From Bacteroidota bacterium (lineage in GTDB: Bacteria; Bacteroidota; Bacteroidia; SXHM01), in the NCBI GenBank assembly GCA_947479755.1, contig CANKAM010000013.1:1-64000 (forward strand): a DNA stretch of 64,000 nucleotides, in the 5' to 3' direction. Positions 8,940 to 18,292 of this stretch are shown here, piece by piece; position 1 is the first letter of the stretch, and every line of letters starts with the position of its first letter. The translations under genes were made by a program, and so were the position numbers. Below the pieces are notes generated by a model, which was not told where the DNA came from, did not search any database, and saw only the letters and a program-made list of their open reading frames with translations.

Positions 8940-9701
8940 ATGGATTACGAGATAAAGAAAGAAGGAAGGTTTCAATACGTTGAATGTGGTGCTGGACCCG
9001 TAATTGTGGTGCTGCACGGACTTTTTGGTGCATTGAGTAATTTTAAAGATGTGTTGGATTATTTCTCGGGAAAGTACAGAGTTGTAATTCCTATTATGCC
9101 GATTTATGACTTGCCGGTGGCGGAAACCAATGTGCAGGCGCTGGCAGATTTTATCCGAGATTTTATTGACTACAAAGGCTATGAAAAGGTAACTCTGCTT
9201 GGCAATTCATTAGGAGGACACGTTTCGTTGGTTTATGTGCAGCATTATCCTGCAAAGGTTCATTCGGTGATACTTACCGGAAGTTCGGGGCTTTACGAAA
9301 ATGCTTTTGGCGGAACGTTTCCGCGCAGGGGTGATTATAATTTCATCAAAGAAAAAGTAGAGCTTACTTTTTACGACCCTGCCACTGCTACTTCAGAATT
9401 AGTGGATGAAGTGTTTGCTATTATCAAGGATAAAGAAAAAGTAATTCGTACCCTGGCACTTGCCAAATCAGCAATCCGCCACAACATGGCGGCAGAGCTG
9501 AAAAATTTCAATGTTCCGTTTTGCCTGATTTGGGGACGCAACGATATTGTTACTCCTCCCGATGTTGCTGAAGAATTTCATAAGTTGCTTCCGCAATCTG
9601 ATTTATTCTGGATTGATAAATGCGGACATGCTGCGATGATGGAGCGGCCGCAGGAGTTCAATGAGATATTGAGTAAGTGGCTGGATAAGTTATTTGCTTA
9701 G
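8940..9701 (+). CDS. Alpha/beta-fold hydrolase
   Basis: This 253-residue cytoplasmic protein has the full hydrolase layout. The oxyanion HG motif is VVLHGLFG near residue 23, the nucleophile elbow is GNSLGGH (Ser near 98), the acid lies in WGRNDIVTPP, and the catalytic His is in KCGHAAMMERP near the C-terminus. The overall pattern resembles small esterases and C-C hydrolases of the MhpC/BioH type. The substrate cannot be read from sequence. It lies divergent from mraZ, with engB 43 bases downstream on the same strand. Confidence 0.88.
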   Translation: MDYEIKKEGRFQYVECGAGPVIVVLHGLFGALSNFKDVLDYFSGKYRVVIPIMPIYDLPVAETNVQALADFIRDFIDYKGYEKVTLLGNSLGGHVSLVYVQHYPAKVHSVILTGSSGLYENAFGGTFPRRGDYNFIKEKVELTFYDPATATSELVDEVFAIIKDKEKVIRTLALAKSAIRHNMAAELKNFNVPFCLIWGRNDIVTPPDVAEEFHKLLPQSDLFWIDKCGHAAMMERPQEFNEILSKWLDKLFA

Positions 9702-9744
9702 AAGAGAAGCAAGAATAAGGACACAAGACTAATTTCCTAACAGT

Positions 9745-10350
9745 ATGCTGATAAAAAGTGCGCGTTTTGCTGTCAGCAGTCCTGAAGTAAAAAATTGCCC
9801 GAAACCTGTTTTTCCTGAATACGCTTTTATAGGGCGCAGCAACGTTGGTAAATCTTCGTTGATTAATATGCTGGTGCAACATAAGGGCATGGCAAAAACT
9901 TCTTCCACACCCGGAAAAACGCAGCTCATTAATCATTTTATAGTGAATGATAACTGGTATCTGGTGGATTTGCCAGGTTACGGCTATGCAAAAACCAGCA
10001 AAGCAAAATCTGAAGCTTTCGGACAGATGATAGCTGATTATATTGCACATCGCGAAAACCTGCTTAATGTTTTTGTATTGATTGATTCGCGTTTGCCCAT
10101 GCAGAAAGCTGACGAAAGTTTTTTTATGTGGTTGGGCGAAAATCATGTTCCATTTTCTATTGTATTTACCAAAGCAGATAAATCAGGAAGCTCAACACTG
10201 AACTCCAATCTGGCTAATTATAGAAAGAAACTGCTCGACTACTGGGAAGAGCTTCCTCCGATTTTTATTACCTCAGTTATTAACCAATCCGGGCGGGAGG
10301 AATTGCTTAATTCAATTGAGGAGATGAATAAGGATTTTAAAGCCTATTAA
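9745..10350 (+). CDS. engB: Ribosome biogenesis GTP-binding protein EngB (YihA/YsxC)
   Basis: This 201-residue TRAFAC GTPase is needed for large ribosomal subunit assembly. The G1 loop GRSNVGKS is at 30-37, the switch region has TSSTPGKTQ, G3 is DLPGYG at 75-80 and G4 is FTKAD. All key nucleotide-binding residues are present and the length is normal. It is followed by a bidirectional terminator and faces the T9SS type B gene. Confidence 0.96.
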   Translation: MLIKSARFAVSSPEVKNCPKPVFPEYAFIGRSNVGKSSLINMLVQHKGMAKTSSTPGKTQLINHFIVNDNWYLVDLPGYGYAKTSKAKSEAFGQMIADYIAHRENLLNVFVLIDSRLPMQKADESFFMWLGENHVPFSIVFTKADKSGSSTLNSNLANYRKKLLDYWEELPPIFITSVINQSGREELLNSIEEMNKDFKAY

Positions 10351-10353
10351 ACA

Positions 10354-10385
10354 AAAAAGCCCCTCGTTTCAGAGAGGCTTTTCTT
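10354..10385. terminator. Bidirectional terminator between engB and the T9SS type B gene
   Basis: A GC-rich stem (AAGCCCCTC, loop GTTTCA, GAGAGGCTT) is flanked by an A-run on the left and a T-rich run on the right, so it can terminate both converging genes. Confidence 0.8.
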
Positions 10386-10398
10386 AATCAATTTCTTT

Positions 10399-12327
10399 TT
10401 ATCGTATCAATGTTATATTTCCTTTGTCAAGGGTTTCTTTATCCTGAAAGATCGCTATATCATTTCCTGAAGCTAATTTTGCTTTCAGCGTGTAGAAGTA
10501 AGTTCCGCCAGGAGCTGGTGAGCCGGCTTGTGTTTTTCCATCCCATGCAATTTCAGGTGCTGTGGTTTCGTAAATCTGAGTTCCCCAACGGTTGAAAACG
10601 CGGAAAGTAAATTCACTTACAGCGCTGTTGCGGATTTTAAATACATCATTGAAGCCATCACCGTTTGGAGTAAATACGTTAGGAACAATCAAACCTTCTA
10701 CAACATTAATAGGTGTGTAAGCAGTATCCAAGCAACCGTCAGGGCTTGTAGCAACCATCATCACATTGTATGTTCCGAGGTCGCTATAAGTATGATAAGG
10801 ATTTTGATTCACAGAAGTTACGCCATCATTAAAATCCCACGCCCATGAAATAGTGTTAGTACTTGAATCGTGGAATGAAATCAAATCGTTTATGAACACG
10901 TCATTAGGGTTATTGTAATTATAAGTCCCGTTTGGATTTGGGTTTGGATACTCATAAGTTGTACCAAAAATAGCTGAAGGAAGAGAAAGGATATCAACCA
11001 AGAAATTTCCAACCAATGAAGGACATGCAACATATCCATTTTGGTTATCAATTGTTTCAATTACATAAACATTACCCCACCCCATATCATTCCAGATAAT
11101 GGTTGCTGAATTAGCTGTAGTGCTGATAATCTCACCTGTTGGAACACCGTTTACGGTATCAACATAAAATTCGTATGTGCCATTTGTGTTAGGAATAATG
11201 GAATAAGTAGTTACCACATCAGCGCAGATTATGCTATCGCCAAACAGTGGAGGTGCAGGAGGAATTTGATAAGAAAGTGTGAAAGGCTCTGGAGAAAAAG
11301 AGTTTACTGCATTTTTCCTTACAAAGGTTAATGTAGGTGGGTCGTTAGGATCTGTTGTAGTAGTTACAGATGCAGTAATTCCGATATTTTCCCATTGGTT
11401 GTCTGTTATGTTATCCCACTCAACAATTCCATTATATGCCCCTTGATCATCTGTAAAAGCTGCATCATAAGAAAGAGCAAGATCGGCATTGTCACTTCCT
11501 ACAGGGTGATTGATTTTATACCAATAATTATCGTTTACATAACATGTAGGTATATCATGGTCAGAAACAGGTTTAGTATAATCATTCGGATCGTTAGGGT
11601 CATCAGTTCCAGGATCTGCGTTAACCAAACGAACAGTGAATGTATTGGGCAATGAAGTAGTTGGTCTTATAACTGCTGGCCTGTATCTTGGAGTATTTTG
11701 AGTTGAACCAACAGGGAAAAGATAATCAGCATTGTTCTGGGTTTTGCGTGAAAGACTTCCCGACTCAAGGCTGCTTACAAAACCTGTTGAACGGGTAATG
11801 GCGCCAGCGTTAGTGTTCTCAACGTGCATGGTATATTGATCAGTCCATAATTCGCGGTCGTTCAAAATAAGTGTGTTGGTTACATATTGGTCTGTAAACT
11901 GAATTTCTTTTCTGTCAGTTCCTGCCAATTCAAGATCATAAAAATAAGATGGAACAATACCAGTTATACCTTGAATAGGACCATCAAGCAGTACTCTTCC
12001 TGTTCCTGCAAAGAAAACGTTGTTGTTTCTCCAATTACCGGCAACTTGAAAAAGTCCGTTGCTTCCCGGAAGCGGGCTTCCATTTCCGCCTAATTGTGCA
12101 CCGTTAACAATATCACCATTGATGTCCATAGTGCCAAGGTTAACAATAGTGCCCGCCAGATTATCAACATGTCCATCTACAAGCACAGTTGCTCCATTTA
12201 CATAGAACATAGCGCCATCGTTTGTCAGAAGTGCTTGCTGTGAAAATGTTGGTAATGAAAAGGAAAAAACACTCGCGGTGACTAAACTAATTCCTTTGAT
12301 TGCTTTGGTAAAGCTTTTAACTATCAT
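10399..12327 (-). CDS. T9SS type B sorting-domain surface protein with PKD domain
   Basis: This 642-residue exported protein has a Sec signal peptide at about 1-30 (ends FSFSLPTFSQQA). A long beta-rich region follows. At about 475-545 there is a PKD-like domain with WAWDFNDG and the YHTYSDLGTYNV motif. The last 90 residues are the gliding-motility-associated C-terminal (CHU_C / T9SS type B) domain, with VFTPNGDGFNDVF, VFNRWG and WDGKTQAG. It should be secreted by T9SS and attached at or released from the surface. It lies downstream of gldBC but has its own strong promoter. Confidence 0.92.
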   Translation of the reverse strand: MIVKSFTKAIKGISLVTASVFSFSLPTFSQQALLTNDGAMFYVNGATVLVDGHVDNLAGTIVNLGTMDINGDIVNGAQLGGNGSPLPGSNGLFQVAGNWRNNNVFFAGTGRVLLDGPIQGITGIVPSYFYDLELAGTDRKEIQFTDQYVTNTLILNDRELWTDQYTMHVENTNAGAITRSTGFVSSLESGSLSRKTQNNADYLFPVGSTQNTPRYRPAVIRPTTSLPNTFTVRLVNADPGTDDPNDPNDYTKPVSDHDIPTCYVNDNYWYKINHPVGSDNADLALSYDAAFTDDQGAYNGIVEWDNITDNQWENIGITASVTTTTDPNDPPTLTFVRKNAVNSFSPEPFTLSYQIPPAPPLFGDSIICADVVTTYSIIPNTNGTYEFYVDTVNGVPTGEIISTTANSATIIWNDMGWGNVYVIETIDNQNGYVACPSLVGNFLVDILSLPSAIFGTTYEYPNPNPNGTYNYNNPNDVFINDLISFHDSSTNTISWAWDFNDGVTSVNQNPYHTYSDLGTYNVMMVATSPDGCLDTAYTPINVVEGLIVPNVFTPNGDGFNDVFKIRNSAVSEFTFRVFNRWGTQIYETTAPEIAWDGKTQAGSPAPGGTYFYTLKAKLASGNDIAIFQDKETLDKGNITLIR

Positions 12328-12367
12328 ATTATATTATTGGTCGGTTATTTCATTGTGGTAAAGCCTA

Positions 12368-12399
12368 CAAATATAAACTAACCTGATTCAGAATTCCAA
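12368..12399 (-). promoter_or_regulatory. Bacteroidota-type promoter of the T9SS type B gene
   Basis: On the minus strand, TTG (12399-12397) is followed after 21 bases by TATATTTG (12375-12368). This is an excellent match to TTG-N17-23-TAnnTTTG. It lies 41 bases before the start codon. Confidence 0.75.
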
Positions 12400-12444
12400 A
12401 TTTAATTGTAATTATTCTGAAAACTAGCTATTTGTAGCTTTAAA

Positions 12445-12783
12445 TCAGGGCTTTTTTTGAAGTATTTCCAGTTTTTCGGCAAAATGTTCGCAAAAATCTT
12501 TCAGGTCGGCAGCCATTTTATCTTCGGATATGGAACGTTTCAATGTATCTGACATAGAAAGCAAAGTTTGATGAAAAAATTTCTTCATCTCATCCACCTG
12601 CATGTCTTTGGTCCAGAGATCAATTTTCAGAGTCGATTCTGTTGCCGGATCCCACACAGAAATCATAATTGCTTTACAGCTTACCTCTCTTTCCATGTCA
12701 GAATCTTCGGCAACCCAGGTTATTTTTTCAGGGAGTTTGTTGTCGTCAAGGGTGATGTTGAATTTTATTTCGGATGTTGTCAT
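12445..12783 (-). CDS. gldC: Gliding motility protein GldC
   Basis: The start is set at the ATG at 12783 (MTTSEIKFNITLDDNK), giving 112 residues, the family size. A longer frame to 12852 would run into gldB and adds unmatched sequence. Signatures recalled from GldC are PEKITWVAEDSD, MISVWDP, DLWTKDMQVDEMKKFFHQTL and DFCEHFAEKLE. GldC has no signal peptide and acts with GldB in Flavobacterium gliding. It is 22 bases downstream of gldB, the conserved gldBC arrangement. Confidence 0.9.
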   Translation of the reverse strand: MTTSEIKFNITLDDNKLPEKITWVAEDSDMEREVSCKAIMISVWDPATESTLKIDLWTKDMQVDEMKKFFHQTLLSMSDTLKRSISEDKMAADLKDFCEHFAEKLEILQKKP

Positions 12784-12805
12784 AACGTGATAAATTAAAA
12801 TGCTT

Positions 12806-13831
12806 TTACTTCTTTGGTTTATATTTTGAGGCTGCCAGAATTTTCTGTGCATCTTTTTCAGCCATCAGTTGTGCTATCGTTAATTGAGAATTTTCGGACA
12901 TGTATTTTTTTACAATCATCCAGCCGGTAAATTCGCCAATGCGGGCAGGTGATTCGCGGGGAAGCCCGGGAGTAAAAGGACCTTCGCTGGTGTATTTATT
13001 CAACACATTATGGTCTGTTGAGTAAAGTAATTTGTTTTCCAACAGATGTCCCCATACAAATGACTCGTTGGTTTTGCACCATTCCAGTTGTGAGTTTTTA
13101 TAAGCAATAATAAGGCTGTCGTGTGTTTCAGGAAGCAGGGCATCCAACAGGTAAAGAATTTTTCCGTTGAAAATCATGTTGTCTAACAGCGTTTTTTGTT
13201 CTTCTTTGTTTTCAAATTTATTCAGCGCCCAGCCTTTTAACGCAGTTGCAGGAAGACTTGCTTTATTCATATTGCGCACCACATACTTTGGCCAAGCGAG
13301 CATCTCGTAGTAAATGCTTTTTTCGCCAAGAAAAAATTCAAGTCCTATGGCAAGTGTGCTGTCGTGTGTAAAAACTGCATAGTTGAATCCCGAAAAATCG
13401 GCAACAACTGTTGGCGGATTGCTGTCAGGAAAATGATGTTTGTAGCGTTTGAATGCATTGGTTAAATCTTTTTCAAGGAAAGAAAGCTCGGGATAAATCT
13501 TTTGTGTTTCCTTATAGATTTCGCTGATATCGGGATTGGTGACAAAGTTTTTTAAACCTACCGACAATGCAGTGTCGTTCATACTTTGCATATTAATTAT
13601 GTCACGACAATACACTTCAAAAAAAGCACCGTATTTTTTTCGCAGTGCAGGAATTTCTTGCAACAGGCTGTCAGGATTTTTTTCAAATACATCTTTATCC
13701 AACCGCTGAATTTTTACTTCAAAAGGAATTTCAGAAATATCTATATCAATGCGCGGATCGTTGTTGCAGGATTTGCAGCCTCCTATCAACATTATTATTG
13801 TAATAACTTTAAGTGCTTGAAAAAATCGCAT
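12806..13831 (-). CDS. gldB: Gliding motility lipoprotein GldB
   Basis: This 341-residue predicted lipoprotein has N-terminus MRFFQALKVITIIMLIGGCK, with a lipobox ending in Cys19. The body (DISEIPFEVKIQRLDKDVF, FDxxLxxL-like segments and WGHLLENKLLYSTD) matches the GldB family. It is a membrane-associated component needed for gliding in Flavobacterium. Presence of gldB with T9SS cargo suggests a functional secretion/gliding apparatus encoded elsewhere. It starts 46 bases from the divergent PorT-like gene. Confidence 0.9.
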   Translation of the reverse strand: MRFFQALKVITIIMLIGGCKSCNNDPRIDIDISEIPFEVKIQRLDKDVFEKNPDSLLQEIPALRKKYGAFFEVYCRDIINMQSMNDTALSVGLKNFVTNPDISEIYKETQKIYPELSFLEKDLTNAFKRYKHHFPDSNPPTVVADFSGFNYAVFTHDSTLAIGLEFFLGEKSIYYEMLAWPKYVVRNMNKASLPATALKGWALNKFENKEEQKTLLDNMIFNGKILYLLDALLPETHDSLIIAYKNSQLEWCKTNESFVWGHLLENKLLYSTDHNVLNKYTSEGPFTPGLPRESPARIGEFTGWMIVKKYMSENSQLTIAQLMAEKDAQKILAASKYKPKK

Positions 13832-13877
13832 TATAAAAAATACCTAATATTGCTCTTGAAAATTAAAACGCAAAACT

Positions 13878-14687
13878 ATGAAAAAGAGTATATCGACATT
13901 TTTAATATTATTTAGTGTACTAACTGTAATGGCGCAGGAAGGCGAGAAACAGCCTAAATTCCGTTTCGGGTTAAAAGTATCACCATCGGTGGCTTGGTTG
14001 GGTCTGGACAAAACCAGATTTAATGATTTGGATGTGGAGAACGGAGGAGCAAAAATTAAATTCGGTTACGGGCTCATCACTGAATTTATACTGGCCAAAA
14101 ATTATTCGTTTCTTACCGGTGTTGAGGTAAATTATTTTGGCGGAAGCATTAATTATAAAGATGTCAATAAGGTAAATTACCAATTAAACGACAGCACTGC
14201 TTTATTCCTTTCATCGCGTACATTTAAGCAGCAATACATTACAATTCCGTTGGCTTTGAAATTAAAAACCAACGAAATCGGTTACATGACTTATTTCGGG
14301 CAAATCGGGGTTGATTTATCTTTTCAGATAAAAGGCAGAGCAAATGATGCCGGAACATTATACTACAAAGCCAATCCCGATACCACAGCTTTTTCCGTTC
14401 AGGGAGCGGAGTATAGCGAGGAGGATGTTAATGTTTATAAACAAACTGGAATTTTTGGCTTTATGCGTGTTGCTTTAAATGTGGGTGCAGGAGTTGAATG
14501 GAACATTGCGGGAAACACATCGCTTTTGTTTGCTTTAAACTATAATAACGGGTTCACAAATTTTTTTAATAAAGACACTAAAGACGAAAATAAACTATTG
14601 GACAATAACAACCATGCTACAGCTAAAACATTGGATCAAAAAGCGAGTTCTAACTATGTTGCTTTAACGGTTGGGGTATTGTTTTAG
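13878..14687 (+). CDS. PorT-like outer-membrane beta-barrel protein
   Basis: This 269-residue protein has a signal peptide (MKKSISTFLILFSVLTVMAQ, cut after the AQ). Alternating amphipathic strands, a glycine-rich start (FRFGLKVSPSVAWLGLD) and a final strand ending in the aromatic-rich YVALTVGVLF are typical of 8-stranded barrels of the PorT family. PorT is needed for T9SS function in Porphyromonas, but Bacteroidota encode many paralogs, so an orthologous role is not shown. The next gene follows three bases later. Confidence 0.8.
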   Translation: MKKSISTFLILFSVLTVMAQEGEKQPKFRFGLKVSPSVAWLGLDKTRFNDLDVENGGAKIKFGYGLITEFILAKNYSFLTGVEVNYFGGSINYKDVNKVNYQLNDSTALFLSSRTFKQQYITIPLALKLKTNEIGYMTYFGQIGVDLSFQIKGRANDAGTLYYKANPDTTAFSVQGAEYSEEDVNVYKQTGIFGFMRVALNVGAGVEWNIAGNTSLLFALNYNNGFTNFFNKDTKDENKLLDNNNHATAKTLDQKASSNYVALTVGVLF

Positions 14688-14690
14688 CAA

Positions 14691-15191
14691 ATGAGATATA
14701 GTGTATTATTCTTTTTACTTTCAATAATCTTATTCCATAAAAATACGAAGGCTCAAACTGAAATGCAGGAAAAAAAAGGCAGAGTAACTGGCATTGGCGG
14801 AATATTTTTTAAAACAGTTGACCCTAAAAAAACCAAAGAGTGGTACTCAAAAAATTTCGGCATGAAAACCGATGACTACGGAACCATGTTTGAATTTCGT
14901 ACTTCAGAAAATCCGGAACAGAAAGCTTATTTACAATGGAGTCCGTTTTCTGAAAAGACCAACTACTTTGAGCCTTCGCAAAAGGAGTTTATGATTAACT
15001 ACCGCGTTGAAAATATGGAAGCGTTGGTAGAAGAATTAAAAGCTAATGGAGTAACCGTACTTGATTCAATTCAAACTTTTGACTACGGTAAATTTGTCCA
15101 CATCCTTGACCCCGAAAACAATAAAATAGAATTGTGGGAACCGATAGATAATGAGTTTGACAAAACGGAAGAGGGGAAGACATCGAAGTAA
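14691..15191 (+). CDS. Secreted VOC/glyoxalase-superfamily protein
   Basis: This 166-residue protein has a hydrophobic N-terminus (YSVLFFLLSIILFHKNTKAQ) that looks like a signal peptide. It contains a single vicinal-oxygen-chelate domain: GIGGIFFKTVDPKKTKEWY at the start, then EFRTSE, and the closing HILDPENNKIELWEP motif. The metal ligands of glyoxalases can be placed only roughly. Most VOC relatives are cytoplasmic, so the apparent export signal is unusual. It sits three bases after the PorT-like gene and is probably co-transcribed with it. Confidence 0.8.
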   Translation: MRYSVLFFLLSIILFHKNTKAQTEMQEKKGRVTGIGGIFFKTVDPKKTKEWYSKNFGMKTDDYGTMFEFRTSENPEQKAYLQWSPFSEKTNYFEPSQKEFMINYRVENMEALVEELKANGVTVLDSIQTFDYGKFVHILDPENNKIELWEPIDNEFDKTEEGKTSK

Positions 15192-15241
15192 TTTCTATTT
15201 TACATATTCCATTACCTTAGCGCGGCTTTTCAAAAAATGCA

Positions 15242-16936
15242 ATGAAGGTTTGGAGATTTTTTAAACGTCTTTTTCTTGGATTACTTATTTTCATTGTTCT
15301 GCTTATAGCAGCGGGAATGACCTATCTTATTATGGTCTCTAAAATTGACGAGCCTGTTGTAAAAGACACTGCAATTTTAAAAACAGAGCGCACACAATTA
15401 GCCACCAATTTTTACTCACTCGGCAACAACCGTCTTAAAAAAGCTGAGTCGGGTTTATGGGAAATGTACCTGGAAGGCGATGGCTTTGAACGAGGAGTAG
15501 CACACGGAAAACTTGCAAAAGAATTAGTACAACAGCAGGAAAGCTATTTTGTGGCTTCCATCAAAAAAATAATTCCATCTGAGTTTTATCTGCATTTTTT
15601 GAAATATTTTATTGGTTGGTTTAACCGTGATTTGCCCAATTACGTGAACGAAGAATATAAGCAGGAGATTTTTGGTGTTTCGCAATCAGCATCTGAGGAG
15701 TTTGATTACATCGGCAGCAATTACCAACGCATGTTGAATTATCATGCTGCCCATGATATTGGACATGCGTTGCAGGACAAAAATATGGTGGTGGGCTGCA
15801 GTTCTTTTGCCGTTTGGAATGGCGATGCGGAAGACAGCATTTTAACCATCGGACGTAACTTTGATTTTTATGTGGGAGATGATTTTGCGAAAGACAAAAT
15901 CGTTTGCTTTTATAATCCCGACAGTGGCTATAAGTTTATGACCATCACCTGGGCAGGCTTTACTGGTGGAGTTTCCGGGATGAACATGGAAGGTTTAACA
16001 GTAACGATTAATGCTGCAAAATCACAACCGCCTTTAGCTTCAGCAACTCCTATTTCATTGGTGGCACGTGAAATTCTGCAATATGCGACAACAATTGAAG
16101 AAGCATTTGTCATTGCAAAAAAGCGCCAAATCTTTGTTTCGGAATCCATTTTGATCGGCTCTGCAAAAGATAATCGCGCTGCGTTGATTGAAAAATCACC
16201 TACAAAAACTGTTTTATTTAAGCCTGAAGGAAACCGTTTAATTTGTACCAATCATTTTCAATCACCTGATTTTGCTTCTGACGAATTGAATCAGAAACAA
16301 ATAAGAGAAAGCGCTTCGGCATATCGCTACAAACGCATGGAAGAATTGCTGAATGAATCACCCGAAATGGATGTGCAGGAAGCAGCGGATATTCTGCGCG
16401 ACCGCTCCGGACTTGGCGATTCAGATATCGGAATGGGTAACGAGAAAGCAGTAAATCAGCTACTCGCACACCACAGTGTTATTTTTCAACCAACAAAAAA
16501 ACTCGTGTGGGTTTCTTCTGCGCCTTTTCAGTTGGGCGATTATGTGTGTTATAATTTAGACAGTGTATTTTCGGTGTTTCCTAAACTGAATGAAATAAAA
16601 GAACTGACTGTTGATTCGCTGTTAATATGGGAAGATGATTTTGTGGATTCTAAATCATTTGAGGACTTTTTATTTTTTAAAGACATAAAAAATCAGATGC
16701 AGGAAGGATTGCGCATGGATGAGTTTACCATGAATTATGATGCAACCTATGCCTTTGAAAAATCAAATCCTGAATATTATCTTACCTATTGGCTGCTTGG
16801 TGATTACTACTCAAAAAACAAACAACCGCATGAAGCGGAGATATGCTATGAAATTGCATTAACCAAGGAAATTGCGACAGAACCAGAGAAAGCGATAATA
16901 GAAAATAGCTTGAAGGAAATCCGAGAAGAAGATTAA
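15242..16936 (+). CDS. Membrane-anchored C45-family autoproteolytic hydrolase/acyltransferase
   Basis: This 564-residue protein has an N-terminal membrane helix at about 9-32 and an Ntn-hydrolase region of the C45 (acyl-CoA:6-APA acyltransferase-like, phospholipase B-like) family. The expected N-terminal nucleophile after self-cleavage is Cys186 in VVGCSSFAVWN, followed by TIGRNFDFYVGDD and the glycine-rich TWAGFTGGVSGMN. Known members cleave between Gly and Cys and act on amide bonds. The anchor would hold the precursor at the membrane with the enzyme in the periplasm. The substrate is unknown. Confidence 0.85.
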   Translation: MKVWRFFKRLFLGLLIFIVLLIAAGMTYLIMVSKIDEPVVKDTAILKTERTQLATNFYSLGNNRLKKAESGLWEMYLEGDGFERGVAHGKLAKELVQQQESYFVASIKKIIPSEFYLHFLKYFIGWFNRDLPNYVNEEYKQEIFGVSQSASEEFDYIGSNYQRMLNYHAAHDIGHALQDKNMVVGCSSFAVWNGDAEDSILTIGRNFDFYVGDDFAKDKIVCFYNPDSGYKFMTITWAGFTGGVSGMNMEGLTVTINAAKSQPPLASATPISLVAREILQYATTIEEAFVIAKKRQIFVSESILIGSAKDNRAALIEKSPTKTVLFKPEGNRLICTNHFQSPDFASDELNQKQIRESASAYRYKRMEELLNESPEMDVQEAADILRDRSGLGDSDIGMGNEKAVNQLLAHHSVIFQPTKKLVWVSSAPFQLGDYVCYNLDSVFSVFPKLNEIKELTVDSLLIWEDDFVDSKSFEDFLFFKDIKNQMQEGLRMDEFTMNYDATYAFEKSNPEYYLTYWLLGDYYSKNKQPHEAEICYEIALTKEIATEPEKAIIENSLKEIREED

Positions 16937-16960
16937 CCAAAGAGGCGCTGAGAGAGAAAG

Positions 16961-18250
16961 ATGTTACCGGAAATAGAAACCAAATCATTTATTGAAATAA
17001 AATCCTTCCAGGAAAAACTTCTGCAGCAACAACTTGCGTATATTTCAAGGAATTCAAAATACTATCAGCGAATTTTTGAGCAAAACAAAATAGATGTGTC
17101 CAGAATAAAAACGTTAGAAGACCTTCAGGAAATACCGATTACAACAAAAGATGATTTGCAGCAATACAATGATGATTTTATCTGCGTTCCTAAAAATAAA
17201 ATAATTGATTATGTAACTACATCCGGCACATTGGGCGACCCGGTAACTTTTGCCATGACGGAAAAAGATTTAGAACGTTTGGCATATAACGAAGCTATTT
17301 CGTTTGCTTGTGCAGGTGGTTCTGAAAATGAAGTCTATCAATTAATGACCACTATTGACAGGCGTTTTATGGCAGGCCTTGCTTATTTTCTGGGCGCCCG
17401 AAAATTAGGTGCGGGAATAATTCGTGTTGGCGCTGGTATGCCCGAATTGCAATGGGATACAATTAAAAAAATGTCGCCAACTGCATTGATAACTGTTCCG
17501 TCATTTATTCTCAAACTAATTGACTTTGCTGAGAAAAATAATATTGATAACCGCAGCACTTCCATAAAAAAAGCCATCTGCATTGGCGAACCCATCCGCA
17601 ATTCAGACTTTACTCTGAATACACTCGGAGAAAAAATAAAAGAAAAATGGGATATTGAATTATTCAGCACCTATGCCTCTACCGAAATGGCAACTGCTTT
17701 CACCGAATGTGAAGCGGGGAGGGGAGGACATCACCATCCCGAATTAATTATTGTTGAATTTTTAGATGACAATGACAAACCCATAAAAGAAGGAGAAGCC
17801 GGTGAAGTAACCATTACAACGCTAGGTGTGGAAGGTACGCCCTTGCTGCGTTTTAAAACAGGAGATATCTGTTTTCATTTTACCGAAAAATGCTCGTGCG
17901 GAAGAAATACGATGAGGCTTGGTCCTGTTATTGGCCGCAAAAAACAGATGATAAAATACAAAGGCACCACGCTTTATCCGCCAGCTTTGTATGATATTCT
18001 CAATAATATTGAGCAGGTTGAAAATTATGTAGTGGAAGTTTTTACCAATGAAATAGGAACGGACGAAATTCTGATTCATCTTGCTGCGAAAGAGAAGTCA
18101 GAAACACTTATAAAAAATATCAGCGACCATTTTCGTGCAAAATTAAGGGTGACACCAACTATAAAATTTGTTACTTCTGCGGAAATTAACATCATGCAAA
18201 ATCCTGAAATGAGCCGCAAGCCTGTCAAGTTTATTGATAAACGTGAATAA
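16961..18250 (+). CDS. Phenylacetate-CoA ligase-like (PaaK family) AMP-forming enzyme
   Basis: This 429-residue adenylate-forming enzyme has the ATP-binding loop YVTTSGTLGDPVTF near residue 85, STYASTEMA, a Cys-rich ECSCGR-type segment (EKCSCGRNTMRLG) and the C-terminal hinge GRKKQMIKYKG. That pattern is PaaK-like. No other phenylacetate catabolism genes are present, and related proteins act on varied aryl or fatty acids, so the substrate is open. The 25-base gap upstream resembles half of the dispersed GCAGAGGCGC repeat and supplies the purine-rich sequence before the ATG. Confidence 0.85.
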   Translation: MLPEIETKSFIEIKSFQEKLLQQQLAYISRNSKYYQRIFEQNKIDVSRIKTLEDLQEIPITTKDDLQQYNDDFICVPKNKIIDYVTTSGTLGDPVTFAMTEKDLERLAYNEAISFACAGGSENEVYQLMTTIDRRFMAGLAYFLGARKLGAGIIRVGAGMPELQWDTIKKMSPTALITVPSFILKLIDFAEKNNIDNRSTSIKKAICIGEPIRNSDFTLNTLGEKIKEKWDIELFSTYASTEMATAFTECEAGRGGHHHPELIIVEFLDDNDKPIKEGEAGEVTITTLGVEGTPLLRFKTGDICFHFTEKCSCGRNTMRLGPVIGRKKQMIKYKGTTLYPPALYDILNNIEQVENYVVEVFTNEIGTDEILIHLAAKEKSETLIKNISDHFRAKLRVTPTIKFVTSAEINIMQNPEMSRKPVKFIDKRE

Positions 18251-18292
18251 TTTTTATTTGCTGAATTATTTCATGTAAGTTTGCACTCCGAA

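Noticed and set aside
18251-18292. Possible PyrR-controlled attenuator before pyrR
   Set aside because: The gap is only 42 bases and shows no antiterminator or terminator hairpin with a T-run.
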